Assembly: GCF_000003195.3 (NCBI RefSeq)
Contig: NC_012870.2
Location: forward strand, 37,354,377-37,418,376
DNA: 64,000 nt
Reading direction: 5' to 3'
Origin: Sorghum bicolor
Taxonomy: Eukaryota > Streptophyta > Magnoliopsida > Poales > Poaceae
Each line of letters begins with the position of its first letter. Within the stretch, counting starts at the first letter, position 1. This document shows, in pieces, positions 34,439 to 45,427 of the stretch. Under the pieces are notes generated by a model. It did not search any database. It was not told the origin of the DNA and worked only from the letters and a program-made list of their open reading frames with translations. The position numbers and the translations under genes were made by a program.

Positions 34439-36664
34439 TGTGGCAGAACCCCCTAAGTGTTTGGGCCCACCGGCACCTGCCATTGTCCTAAGGACCTCTG
34501 ACGGTGATGCCGGGAGTCCTCCCACTTTAGAAGTCCGATGAGCATCGCTGGACGCTCATTCCACTGCTAATGACAGTAATTAAGCATTAAGGCTAAACAA
34601 TAATAAAATGTCAAAGGTCATTAGGGTTAATGACCTCAGGTCATCACACAATCCCCAAAATCACTCAACCCTAATTATGAGGATTTTACTAATCACTATC
34701 TAATTATTTTGGAATTATTATATAAGTACTAAATAAGGATTTATTAATATTTTAATCAAATATTATCCAAATGCCACCAAATTTTGTGTGGAGCCAGGGA
34801 ATACCACTCAGAGGCTCTTCACAATTTTTGGTGATTTTTGGACACTCTAATAAATTACTAAAATTCATAGAAGTTTTATTCATTAGATAAAAGAGGCAAT
34901 TTTTATATCCTTGTCAACCACTAGAAAACAGAACTTAATATTTTTCTTGGGTTCTAACTATTTCAGGGAATTTATACAAAAATTTTCATCATTTTTGGAT
35001 CACTACACAATTTATAACATAAATTCAAACATCAAGCAATTTTAATCAAAAAGGAAAAAGAAAAGTAACACTGCTGCGCAGGCGGCCCGCTGGGGCACGG
35101 CCCAAGTCGGCCCGGGAGCGTTCTCCCGCGCGGACTGCGCGCGCTGCGGCCCCCCCTCCCTCACGCGGACACTGACGGGCGGGACCCGCCCGTCAGAAGC
35201 GTCGCCTACCTCCCGCCACGGCTCCGGCGAGCTCAAGCTCAACGCCGGTGAGCTCCCGACTTCCGCAGTGAGGCGCGCTAGCTTCCCCGGTCCCTTGCGT
35301 ACCTGCAGACCCTCTTTACACCCGCTCTCCCCTATCCTAGCCCCTGCGGCCACGGGCGTGGCGGGTGGCCGCCTCGGCCGGGCACACACCGGTCGTTCCA
35401 AGCGAGTAGAGCGCAAGGTAAACGGCGTAAGAGCATCGGTAGCTCACCGTGACTTTAACGAAGCAAGAATCAGCAGCGGAGAGGCGCGGAGTGAAGCTGG
35501 CCACGGTGGAGGTGCTTGCGGCGGCTCTCCGGCCGGAGTTGGAGAAGAATAGCTCGGTGGAGGGCTCTGGTGGGTTAGCGCTTGCGCTCGGGGGCGCAAT
35601 CGGTGGCGGGGCTCAAGGCGGAGTCGCTGGGGTGCTCAAATCGCGTGGAAAGGCAACGGAGAAGACGAATTTTGGCGGCGGGTGGTGGTGGTCGGCGGTG
35701 AGGTTCACAGAAAGGAAAAGAAAACTCCGGCCGTCCGAGGCTTTATCCTCGCGGCGGAACAGTGGGTGTGGATGAGGCCGACCGCGCGAAGCACAGCAGC
35801 AAGCAGCTGCGTGGCCAGCTGCGTGGCGTCGCGCGCGGAGGCGGCTCTGCCCGGCGGCAGAGCACCCCCCCCTGCCAAACACTGTAGCAGCGCCTATCCA
35901 CCCAATTTGGAGTTTTGCAAAAATCGCCCAAAAACTGAACTGAGCACAAAATTCAACCAAAACCAAAGTTGTGCACAATTTTATAAGCTACAAAACATAT
36001 TTAGGTGTCCCAAGTTGATTCTCAATGGAAAAAGGTTAATTTTGCCAAACAGTTTGAAAATCAAACTCAATTCAAAGGAAATTCAAATTTTTGAATTGGG
36101 GGCAAATTAGAATTTCCAAAATTACTTTTGTTTTTCCTAAACAACTTGAAAAACTCCCAACATGAAAGTTGCTCAACTTTTTGTGCTCTACAACTTTCAT
36201 GTTGACCACTTTTCACAATTCCAAATGGATTTTGAATTTGGAGGTTTGATTTGGAAAAGGGGACACTTTTCGGAAATCTGTATTTTCAAAATTACTTTGA
36301 ATTTTGTATTGAAACTTCAAAAACTCAAAACACCAAAGTTGTACATCTTACCAGGAGCTACAACTTTGCTTTTGAACTCAACCTCAATTTTTGCTTAGTT
36401 TTTGACTTATGCAAAAGGGGGCAAATCTAGGATCCAGAAATCAGGGTTTTTCCCCCCTTAGCTTTTCGGAAAATTTCCACCCTAGGGTTTAGCAACCACA
36501 CAAGCATCAACACACCACATAAGCACACTCTACCTCCCTAAGCTCAAGCAATCAAAGTAAACTGGTTTTAAGTTGATGCATACTAATATGCTTAACAAAT
36601 ATGATTTGCAATGCTCATGATGACATGATCCGTTTTTAGTAATCGTAACATCGGGGATGTTACA
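34439..36664 (-). repeat. T4 3' LTR
   Basis: On the minus strand it runs TGTAACATCCCCGATG to TTCTGCCACA. It contains a GC-rich block (35060-35880) and repeated CAAAGTTGT-type motifs (35964, 36334 and reverse copies). No gene: the overlapping ORFs in the GC-rich block, on both strands, are composition effects. Confidence 0.93.
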
Positions 36665-36701
36665 GCCCTTCCCCCTTAAAGAAATCTCGTCCCCGAGATT
36701 T
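36665..36701 (-). other. T4 polypurine tract and pre-PPT hairpin
   Basis: On the minus strand AAATCTCG, loop GGGA, CGAGATTT (36701 down to 36682) is followed by TTTAAGGGGGAAGGGC up to the LTR at 36664. The arrangement is the same as in T1. Confidence 0.8.
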
Positions 36702-36868
36702 AAAACCTTAGGGTAAGTAATGGAAAAGGAAATTTGTCAAAACTCTTTCATCTTCAACTTTCCCATAAGGCAAGAAGTTGGGGAAAACACTCCATTATAA
36801 GCATATATGTACATTAAGTACATGGCTCTTGCGACTCTTTTCCTTCACTAGAGTACACTCTTTATTTA

Positions 36869-39800
36869 TCATATGTTCTCCTGAAGAGAAGCGTGGAATT
36901 CAGGGAAATTCTCTAGCAAGTAATCTTCAGATTCCCAGGTGGCTTCCTCTTCAGAGTGCTGGCTCCATTGTACCTTGTACCATTTGGTGGTTGTTCTTCG
37001 AGTAACTCTATCTTTCTGATCCAGTACTCGGATAGGATACTCCGAATAAGTTAGATTTGGTTCAAGTTCTACATCTTCAATATCTTGAACTCGGTCTGGT
37101 ACCCGAAGACACTTTTTCAGTTGAGACACATGGAACACATTATGCACCCCGGATAATCGTTCAGGCAGTTTAAGGCGGTAAGCGACCTGTCCACATCGGT
37201 CAATGATTGGAAATGGACCAATGTAACGAGGCGCTAACTTGCCTTTAACACCAAAACGATTTACTCCTTTCATTGGGGATACTTTCAAATACACATGATC
37301 ACCTTTGGCGAACTTTAATGGTCGACGTCTTTTATTAGCATAACTTTTCTGTCGGGACTGAGCAACTTTCAAGTTATTTTGGATTTGTTTCACTTTGTTC
37401 TCAGTCTCTTTCACTAGGTCAACCCCGAAGAACCATCTTTCTCCAGGTTCCGACCAGTGTAATGGAGTTCGACATCGGCGACCATACAGTGCCTCAAAAG
37501 GAGCCATCTTGATACTCTCTTGGTAGCTATTATTGTAAGAAAATTCTGCTAGAGGCAAGCAGTCATCCCACTTATCTGGAAAATTCAGGGCACAAGATCT
37601 TAATAGATCTTCTAGGGTTTGATTCACCCTTTCAGTTTGTCCACCGGTTTGAGGGTGGTAGGCTGTGCTGTATAAAAGTTTAGTGCCCAGGGACTCGTGT
37701 AAACATTTCCAGAATTGGGAGACAAATTGTGTGCCTCTATCTGACACTATTGTCTTTGGCACCCCATGCAGACTTAGGATACGGTCGAAATAAATCTTAG
37801 CATAGGTGGAGGCAGGATACAATAGCTTTACAGGCAGAAAATGTGCTGTTTTGGTAAGACGATCTACTATGACCCAAATGGAATCAAAGCCCTTGGCCGT
37901 CTTGGGCACATCTTCCGGCCTAATTTTAATTTGGTGGTACCCTGATCTCAAGTCAATTTTTGAGAATACTTTGGCCCCAGCTAGCTGGTCAAACAATAAG
38001 TCAATGCGGGGCAATGGGTACTTGTTCTTAATCGTCACCTCATTTAGGGGACGATAGTCGACACACAGCCTTAATGTTTGATCTTTCTTTTTCACAAACA
38101 AGGCTGGGCAACCCCATGGAGAAGAACTGGGCTGAATAAAACCCTTCTGCAACAACTCTTGTAATTGGGTTTTTAATTCGGCCAGCTCTTTCGGTGCCAT
38201 TCTGTAGGCCCTTCGAGATATTGGGGCTGTTCCTGGTTTCAATTCTATACTGAATTGTACATCCCGGTCCGGAGGCAGACCTGGTAAGTCTTCAGGAAAT
38301 ACATCCGGGAAATCTCGAACTATCGGGATATCTTTAACTTCAGACACATTAGCGGCATGAACTTGCCCAATTGTCCGTTTGGGAGTAACTAATTGAATTA
38401 GCAAATAAGAATTCTCATTGGGCAATGGGATTTTAATGGTTCGATACAAAGTGTCTAGCACAACCCCTCGTTGCGCCATCCAGTTCATGCCCAAGATGAC
38501 ATCAATTTCTTGGTCCTTAAGAACAATCATGCTAGTAGGAAAATTATGCCCACCAAATTCGATGGGTACTTGGTGAACCATTTCTTTGGACATCAGCCGT
38601 CCTCCTGGCGACTGTATATAAAAATGATCTTGTGTTTCCCCAATGGGTATGCCATGCTTTAACACAAAGGTGCGATTAATGAATGTATGAGATGCACCAG
38701 AATCGAAGAGCATTAAAGCAGAATGTTTCGCAACAGGAAACGTACCCATCATCACTGGTTCACCCTCTGGAATCGTCTCCACTTCAGTATGGAAGACTTG
38801 CCCTGTCTTCTTTACCGGTCTACCTTTCTGTACCTGTTGCCCTTTTTGAGTCCCAGTCCTGAACTGACTCGGCTGGGGTTGGCCCATAGGTGGCCTTTGA
38901 AAGGTAGGGTTGGTTTGGCGGGGAAAAGGGCACTCTTTAGAGAAATGCCCAGGCTTACCACAATTGAAGCAAGGGTAATTGTGGCTGGGTGAAGCAGTGG
39001 GGCGAACACCCGGGGTGTTCGGCTGGCGTGGTGCAAAAGCGATGGCAGTAGGTCGAGAATATACCTGCTGCCCGGGTCTGTACTGTGGAGGGGAGAAAAG
39101 ACCACGATAAGGTAACGACGCTTGGAAACGTCCGTGGCCCTGTGGATGATAAATGATTCTCTGGCGCTTTTGACCGCGACCAGAGAAAGAAGAGGAAGCA
39201 GCCTTCTTCTTGGCTTCCTTGTGTTTTCTATTCTTTTCCTCTGAGGCGATCGCAATATTTACCGCCTCATAGAAAGTAGCATTTTGGCAAGTGGTCATCA
39301 TGGTCTGAAGTTTAGTATTTAGACCACGCATGAAACAGGCTTTCTTCTTTCTGTCAGTGTTCACATGATCCGTGGCATATTGAGAGAGATGATTAAACCT
39401 TGCCACGTACTCCATAACACTTTTATCGCCTTGCTGCAAGGCGAGAAACTCTTCGGCCTTCATGGCCATGAGCCCTTCGGGGATGTAGTGGGCGCGAAAC
39501 GCGTCCCTAAACTCGGTCCAGGTAACCTGGTGGCCGGGAGCTTGGATAGCTAAGAAGTTCTCCCACCAGGCACCTGCAGCTCCCCGAAGCTGCTAGGCTG
39601 CAAACAGGGGCTTCTGAGTTTCTGAACACTGAATCAAACTGAACTTATGCTCCATGGTTCGGAGCCAGTCATCCGCTTCTAAAGGCTCATCGGCCTTAGT
39701 GAACACCGGGGGCCTGGTCTCGGTAAAGTCCACATACCGAGTCTCTCCGTCCCCGTTGCGCGGTGCCCTGAAGTTTGGAGCAGGGTGTGGTTGACGCTGT

Positions 39801-39955
39801 GCTAGCTCGCGCAGCAAGCGAGCGTTGTCAGTTGTGGCACTTAGCAGAACAGCAATGGCGTCAGCCAAAGAAGGTGGAGCAGGTGGAGGGTTAGGGATAT
39901 CATCCCCTCCCTGGGACGTCCCAGCTCCCTCAGATCCGCGAGTACGCATCGGCAT
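36869..39955 (-). pseudogene. T4 gag-pol with internal RT-integrase deletion
   Basis: Starts at ATG 39955 (MPMRTRGSEGAG), directly after GAACAG, and ends at TGA 36869. One frame throughout, with a single TAG at 39593-39595 in Gag. Domains: Gag, CCHC knuckle [15 protein letters not shown] (about 38925-38972), protease LFDSGASH (near 38700), then RT up to RPEDVPKTA, where it jumps in frame near 37895 to [15 protein letters not shown] of the integrase core. Lost are the YxDD/FIDD part of RT, all RNase H, the H2C2 finger and the first catalytic Asp of integrase, about 1.4 kb by comparison with T1. The remaining SDRGTQF, TERVNQ and chromodomain-like C-terminus ([10 protein letters not shown]) are intact. 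Cannot be autonomous; Gag may also be truncated. Confidence 0.93.
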
Positions 39956-40168
39956 CTGTTCCAAGAATCGTAGATACCTGTTACCTCGTGAAATTCATAA
40001 CACAAAACATATCTTACATTCTTCCATTCACTTATTAAACATTAGTTCGACACACCAAGAGTAAACAAGTACAACTTTTCAAACCAAAAGAGAACTTATA
40101 TTACATACCCGAACCCCACTACGGCAAGCTAGAACTCCTACAACGACGTTGTCCTTGGTTTCACCGAA

Positions 40169-40873
40169 CTAATCGGTGTGGCCAGAGCTGTAGCCCGGGT
40201 CGTCATTGCCATCATCCTGATTACCCCCTGGGTTGGGGTCATCGGGGTCGGACTCCTCTTCATCACTGAGGCCTGGGTCAGGTTCCCCATCGTCTGCCAA
40301 CTCGCCATCCGTATCCATTTCCCCTTCGCCGGGAGGTGGGTGGAGTTGATGATACAGATCGAATGCAATATCACGATATTGCATAGCCAGGTCATTGACT
40401 GTATCTAAGTGATGTGCCAGCTCCAGTTTCTCCAGCTGGAGCTGGTCCTCTCGTTGCCACGCGACATCCCGTTGTGCGGTGACCGTGGCCGCCATCTTCA
40501 CGTACAAATCCTTAAGATACCTGGCCTTGCCCAACTTTGCGTTCATCCTAGTTAGCTCATGCCTGTGTGTGCTCCTAGCTTCTTCCTCTCGGGCAATGGC
40601 TGCATTCCGCTCCTCCACCATCCGGGACAACATAGCCTCACAGTTCTCTGTAGCTTGTTTTTCTTTGGCCAGTTGAGCTTTAAGTTTGCCAATCTCCATA
40701 ACATTGTACATTCTCTCTCTCATCACCTCAGTCAACTCGGCGGACAACCTGTCCACCTCCTGCTGAGGCGGCGAACGGCTACTACTGGCTTGATCACTGC
40801 GTGGAGCTAGCTGATGTCGGGGAACTCCTTTTGGACCGGTCCGCTTACGCGGGGTCTGCTTCTGACGAGCCAT
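40169..40873 (-). CDS. T4 ORF0: pre-gag coiled-coil protein with acidic tail
   Basis: 234 codons, uninterrupted, from ATG 40873 (MARQKQTPRKRTGPKG), one base after CTCTACAG, to the stop at 40169. It has a basic, Ser-rich N-terminus (1-35), a long charged coiled coil (about 37-190) and an acidic Asp/Pro/Gly tail (LSDEEESDPDDPNPGG). It sits between leader and gag as in T1 and shares the coiled-coil/acidic-tail plan, but lacks the Trp-rich N-terminal domain seen there. I know of no defined family for it. It stayed open while the neighbouring pol was deleted, compatible with a trans or structural role, or simply with youth. Confidence 0.75.
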   Translation of the reverse strand: MARQKQTPRKRTGPKGVPRHQLAPRSDQASSSRSPPQQEVDRLSAELTEVMRERMYNVMEIGKLKAQLAKEKQATENCEAMLSRMVEERNAAIAREEEARSTHRHELTRMNAKLGKARYLKDLYVKMAATVTAQRDVAWQREDQLQLEKLELAHHLDTVNDLAMQYRDIAFDLYHQLHPPPGEGEMDTDGELADDGEPDPGLSDEEESDPDDPNPGGNQDDGNDDPGYSSGHTD

Positions 40874-41232
40874 CCTGTAGAGGGTAAGTTTAGATTAGTA
40901 AGAGAGACCTTAAAGGTTAGCAAGAATAGGATTGATTCTATTCACCCAACCCAAACAAGGAGGAAGGAACTTAACCAGTTAATACATTATGATGCATGCA
41001 CGAACTTACGATTCCTACTAACAATTCGTAACGATATTACTTTAAACTTCTACAACATAGGGCAATACTTTATGTTGCTCCTCCATACCACTTCCAAAAA
41101 TTCTAAGAAAGCCTATAGACAGGGGTAGATTAGGACTAAGCACTTGGACTCAAAATAGGCAGGTTCATAGTATTAGATCCAAACGAATTTTGAAGTTTTT
41201 CAATGGTTACAGCAGTCATCTTAGCAACGAAC
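40874..41232 (-). other. T4 leader
   Basis: Non-coding 359 bp between primer site and ORF0. It ends in a pyrimidine-containing stretch and CTCTACAG before GATGG, an acceptor-like context. No strong donor was recognised in it. Confidence 0.5.
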
Positions 41233-41244
41233 GCTCTGATACCA
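41233..41244 (-). other. T4 primer-binding site (initiator tRNA-Met)
   Basis: The minus strand reads TGGTATCAGAGC, a perfect match to the usual plant retroelement site, 2 bp inside the 5' LTR edge at 41247. Confidence 0.92.
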
Positions 41245-41246
41245 GC

Positions 41247-43472
41247 TGTGGCAGAACCCCCTAAGTGTTTGGGCCCACCGACACCTGCCATTGTCCTAAG
41301 GACCTCTGACGGTGATGCCGGGAGTCCTCCCACTTTAGAAGTCCGATGAGCATCGCTGGACGCTCATTCCACTGCTAATGACAGTAATTAAGCATTAAGG
41401 CTAAACAATAATAAAATGTCAAAGGTCATTAGGGTTAATGACCTCAGGTCATCACACAATCCCCAAAATCACTCAACCCTAATTATGAGGATTTTACTAA
41501 TCACTATCTAATTATTTTAGAATTATTATATAAGTACTAAATAAGGATTTATTAATATTTTAATCAAATATTATCCAAATGCCACCAAATTTTGTGTGGA
41601 GCCAGGGAATACCACTCAGAGGCTCTTCACAATTTTTGGTGATTTTTGGACACTCTAATAAATTACTAAAATTCATAGAAGTTCTATTCATTAGATAAAA
41701 GAGGCATTTTTATATCCTTGTCAACCACTAGAAAACAGAACTTAATATTTTTCTTGGGTTCTAACTATTTCAGGGAATTTATACAAAAATTTTCATCATT
41801 TTTGGATCACTACACAATTTATAACATAAATTCAAACATCAAGCAATTTTAATCAAAAAGGAAAAAGAAAAGTAACACTGCTGCGCAGGCGGCCCGCTGG
41901 GGCACGGCCCAAGTCGGCCCGGGAGCGTTCTCCCGCGCGGAATGCGCGCGCTGCGGCCCCCCCCTCCCTCACGCGGACACTGACGGGCGGGACCCGCCCG
42001 TCAGAAGCGTCGCCTACCTCCCGCCACGGCTCCGGCGAGCTCAAGCTCAACGCCGGTGAGCTCCCGACTTCCGCAGTGAGGCGCGCTAGCTTCCCCGGTC
42101 CCTTGCGCACCTGCAGACCCTCTTTACACCCGCTCTCCCCTATCCTAGCCCCTGCGGCCACGGGCGTGGCGAGTGGCCGCCTCGGCCGGGCACACACCTG
42201 TCGTTCCAAGCGAGTAGAGCGCAAGGTAAACGGCGTAAGAGCATCGGTAGCTCACCGTGACTTTAACGAAGCAAGAATCAGCAGCGGAGAGGCGCGGAGT
42301 GAAGCTGGCCACGGTGGAGGTGCTTGCGGCGGCTCTCCGGCCGGAGTTGGAGAAGAATAGCTCGGTGGAGGGCTCTGGTGGGTTAGCGCTTGCGCTCGGG
42401 GGCGCAATCGGTGGCGGGGCTCAAGGCGGAGTCGCTGGGGTGCTCAAATCGCGTGGAAAGGCAACGGAGAAGACGAATTTTGGCGGCGGGTGGTGGTGGT
42501 CGGCGGTGAGGTTGACAGAAAGGAAAAGAAAACTCCGGCCGTCCGAGGCTTTATCCTCGCGGCGGAACAGTGGGTGTGGATGAGGCCGACCGCGTGAAGC
42601 ACAGCAGCAAGCAGCTGCGTGGCCAGCTGCGTGGCGTCGCGCGCGGAGGCGGCTCTGCCCGGCGGCAGAGCACCCCCCCCTGCCAAACACTGTAGCAGCG
42701 CCTATCCACCCAATTTGGAGTTTTGCAAAAATCGCCCAAAAACTGAACTGAGCACAAAATTCAACCAAAACCAAAGTTGTGCACAATTTTATAAGCTACA
42801 AAACATATTTAGGTGTCCCAAGTTGATTCTCAATGGAAAAAGGTTAATTTTGCCAAACAGTTTGAAAATCAAACTCAATTCAAAGGAAATTCAAATTTTT
42901 GAATTGGGGGCAAATTAGAATTTCCAAAATTACTTTTGTTTTTCCTAAACAACTTGAAAAACTCCCAACATGAAAGTTGCTCAACTTTTTGTGCTATACA
43001 ACTTTCATGTTGACCACTTTTCACAATTCCAAATGGATTTTGAATTTGGAGGTTTGATTTGGAAAAGGGGACACTTTTCGGAAATCTGTATTTTCAAAAT
43101 TACTTTGAATTCTGTATTGAAACTTCAAAAACTCAAAACACCAAAGTTGTACATCTTACCAAGAGCTACAACTTTGCTTTTGAACTCAACCTCAATTTTT
43201 GCTTAGTTTTTGACTTATGCAAAAGGGGGCAAATCTAGGATCCAGAAATCAGGGTTTTTCCCCCCTTAGCTTTTCGGAAAATTTCCACCCTAGGGTTTAG
43301 CAACCACACAAGCATCAACACACCACATAAGCACACTCTACCTCCCTAAGCTCAAGCAATCAAAGTAAACTGGTTTTAAGTTGATGCATACTAATATGCT
43401 TAACAAATATGATTTGCAATGCTCATGATGACATGATCCGTTTTTAGTAATCGTAACATCGGGGATGTTACA
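41247..43472 (-). repeat. T4 5' LTR
   Basis: 2226 bp, nearly identical to 34439-36664, from minus-strand TGTAACATCCCC (43472) to GGCAGAACC...CACA on the opposite edge (41247). Confidence 0.93.
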
Positions 43473-43763
43473 ACAGACTAGCAGACGGAGGACATCCTAA
43501 TCGCTGTCAGGGTGCTGCCGACATTCAAATACACCTCCGCCACCTGCTAGCTACATGAGAAGAAATTACGTCAAAATGCAGCTTGGGGGAGAGCACCCCC
43601 ATTTATCCAGCTAAGTGTTTCTACTCGCGTTTATATTTTACTCAAATAATAAAAAGATGCATAATCATAAAAACCCAAATAAAGATTTTGTGCTTATATA
43701 TATCTTTGTTTAGTTTGCTAAAATAAATAAATAAAGTTTGCTATGAACCCTCATGATAAGCAC
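43473..43763 (+). other. N2 internal non-coding piece between T4 and N3
   Basis: Matches N1 28280-28560 (CTGCCGACATTCAAATACACC, CAGCTTGGGGGAGAGC). It contains no gene. Confidence 0.75.
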
Positions 43764-45427
43764 TGTTGGGTATTCTTAACATCACTAACAAAAGTAGACT
43801 TAGTTTTCTAATTCTGATAACGGTGCCAAAAATGCCAAACCTATCCCTCATACCACTTAAGCCAAGTTGTCATCCCCAGCATGACATGAGAGACGCGGTA
43901 TTGAAATATACAATTGCTCTTCTAAATAAATAATGAATGGGATCTGCAAGCGCACAGATTAATACCGATGTAGCATTTTAACCTGGAAGTATTCTAGGTA
44001 TCGTTATTTATATTTTTACCAGTAGGAAGGGATTAGCAACCATCAATATTGATTATAGAATGGAATATTAGATTGAGTATCTATCATTGCATATATAATT
44101 GAGAACATTTATCTAACTCTTTCATACAGGGATAAGTGTCACATAAAGGATATATGAAGTAATGAATAGTGACAAAGATAATTAATCTGATCAGCATAAC
44201 TTAGCCACATTATAAATATGATAAGCAACTCAATTAGATATTCTAGAAAGTCATTGGCATGGTATTAGAACGAACTACAAGAATATTCACTAAGTTATTC
44301 TCAACTATATAGTCTAGCATTATCATAGTTAGTGCAAGCATACTTAGCAGTCATTGTGAGACAAGACTACGCTCATGCATAGTGATATTAGCAAGGTAAA
44401 TGAGAAACATAGCAATTACTCCCCTGTAATAATGTTGCTCTGCCAGCCCAATACATGAGAGGGGGACTATATAAGAATCAATGAAGCTGTCACTATCACG
44501 AACTACCCCGCGATCTGGCATATTGGGTACAATCGTAGATAAATACGGTATAAGCACCATGCCTACACAATATTAATCATTTACCCATGGATCTGATGGA
44601 TAAACGCTATACGATCCTAAACATAAATATAGATCCAATCTAACTAAGCCAAGTATATAACTATGATAGACTAAGAACAATATAATCTTGAATATAAACA
44701 AGTAGAGCAAAGTCATAAGCAATATATTGAAGTAGAACAAAGTCATATTCATAATATTGAAGATCAAAGATGATTACAAGAACAATTAGAAGAACAATTA
44801 GAGAATTACCAAGAATCCTCTTGACAGATCCGGAAACCAATCGAAGATTGACTCCTTCTAGTTCTAATCCTATGTAGCTATGCTAATCTAGATATCTAAT
44901 TGATATGGTGGCTCTAATCTTGATGAGAGGCTTCTTCTCCCTTAAGAATAATGAATTAGGGTTGAGAGGCTCTCTCCTCCAGGGGCCAGGGGGTCTGGTT
45001 TTATAGTCCCTTCATGTGAATATGGGCCGTTGGATCAAACCGACATTGATTGAACGGTTGTCCTTGATCCTTTAGGTCGGTGGAGATCTTTCTCGAAAGA
45101 TAGTCCTGTTTGGACTCCAGGTGGGGGCGGGTGCCCACGTCAACTGGGCGGGCGCCCAGTGCCTGGCCCCGTTCGGCCTCCGCTTCCTTCCCGTGGCTTC
45201 TGGAGTCTTCTAGATGTAAGATAACTGCGCGGCACGTTGATATCTCTATGTAATCCCGACGTGTGGGCCTTTCTTCCGTATTTCTTGACAACCCCCTGCA
45301 GAAATAGACAAACATCAAAACTCGTGGAATTCTGTCAGATAAAACCCTAAGTCTGGATGTCCATTGCATTTGGATCCTTTTCTTTGTTTATTTGATAATT
45401 AAATTTGATACTTAAGGACCGTCAACA
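43764..45427 (-). repeat. N3: solo LTR of the N family, reverse strand
   Basis: On the minus strand it runs TGTTGACGGTCC (45427) to ATACCCAACA (43764), 1664 bp, with a TATA box at 44999-45005. Flanks AGCAC and AGCTC match at 4 of 5 bases. N2 sequence continues on both sides, as expected for a solo LTR left by LTR-LTR recombination. It is about 90 bp longer near its 3' end than the N2 LTR. Confidence 0.78.

Larger units (their letters stand above)
34439..43472 (-). mobile_element. T4: Tekay-type element with a pol deletion, reverse strand
   Basis: Two 2226-bp LTRs (34439-36664 and 41247-43472), initiator-Met primer site, intact ORF0, gag with one stop, and a pol that jumps in frame from RT to integrase. 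By eye the LTRs differ at 12 substitutions and two compensating one-base indels, so insertion was recent even though the element cannot code for RT, RNase H or a full integrase. The flanks GAAGA and ACAGA are an imperfect 5-bp duplication; the surrounding N2 sequence rejoins correctly when T4 is removed. Confidence 0.92.

Noticed and set aside
35042..35978. ORFs of 94-124 codons on both strands in the T4 LTRs (also 41853-42786)
   Set aside because: Same GC-rich composition effect inside an LTR; several overlapping frames, no motif.
38812..39255. Minus-strand ORF of 147 codons overlapping T4 gag
   Set aside because: Out-of-frame shadow of the gag-pol frame on the same strand.
43764..43900. 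A primer-site-like TTTTTGGCACCGTTATCAG (minus strand) inside the N3 LTR
   Set aside because: It has too many mismatches to the tRNA-Asp complement, and the LTR end beyond it aligns with the N2 LTR end, so it is internal to the LTR.
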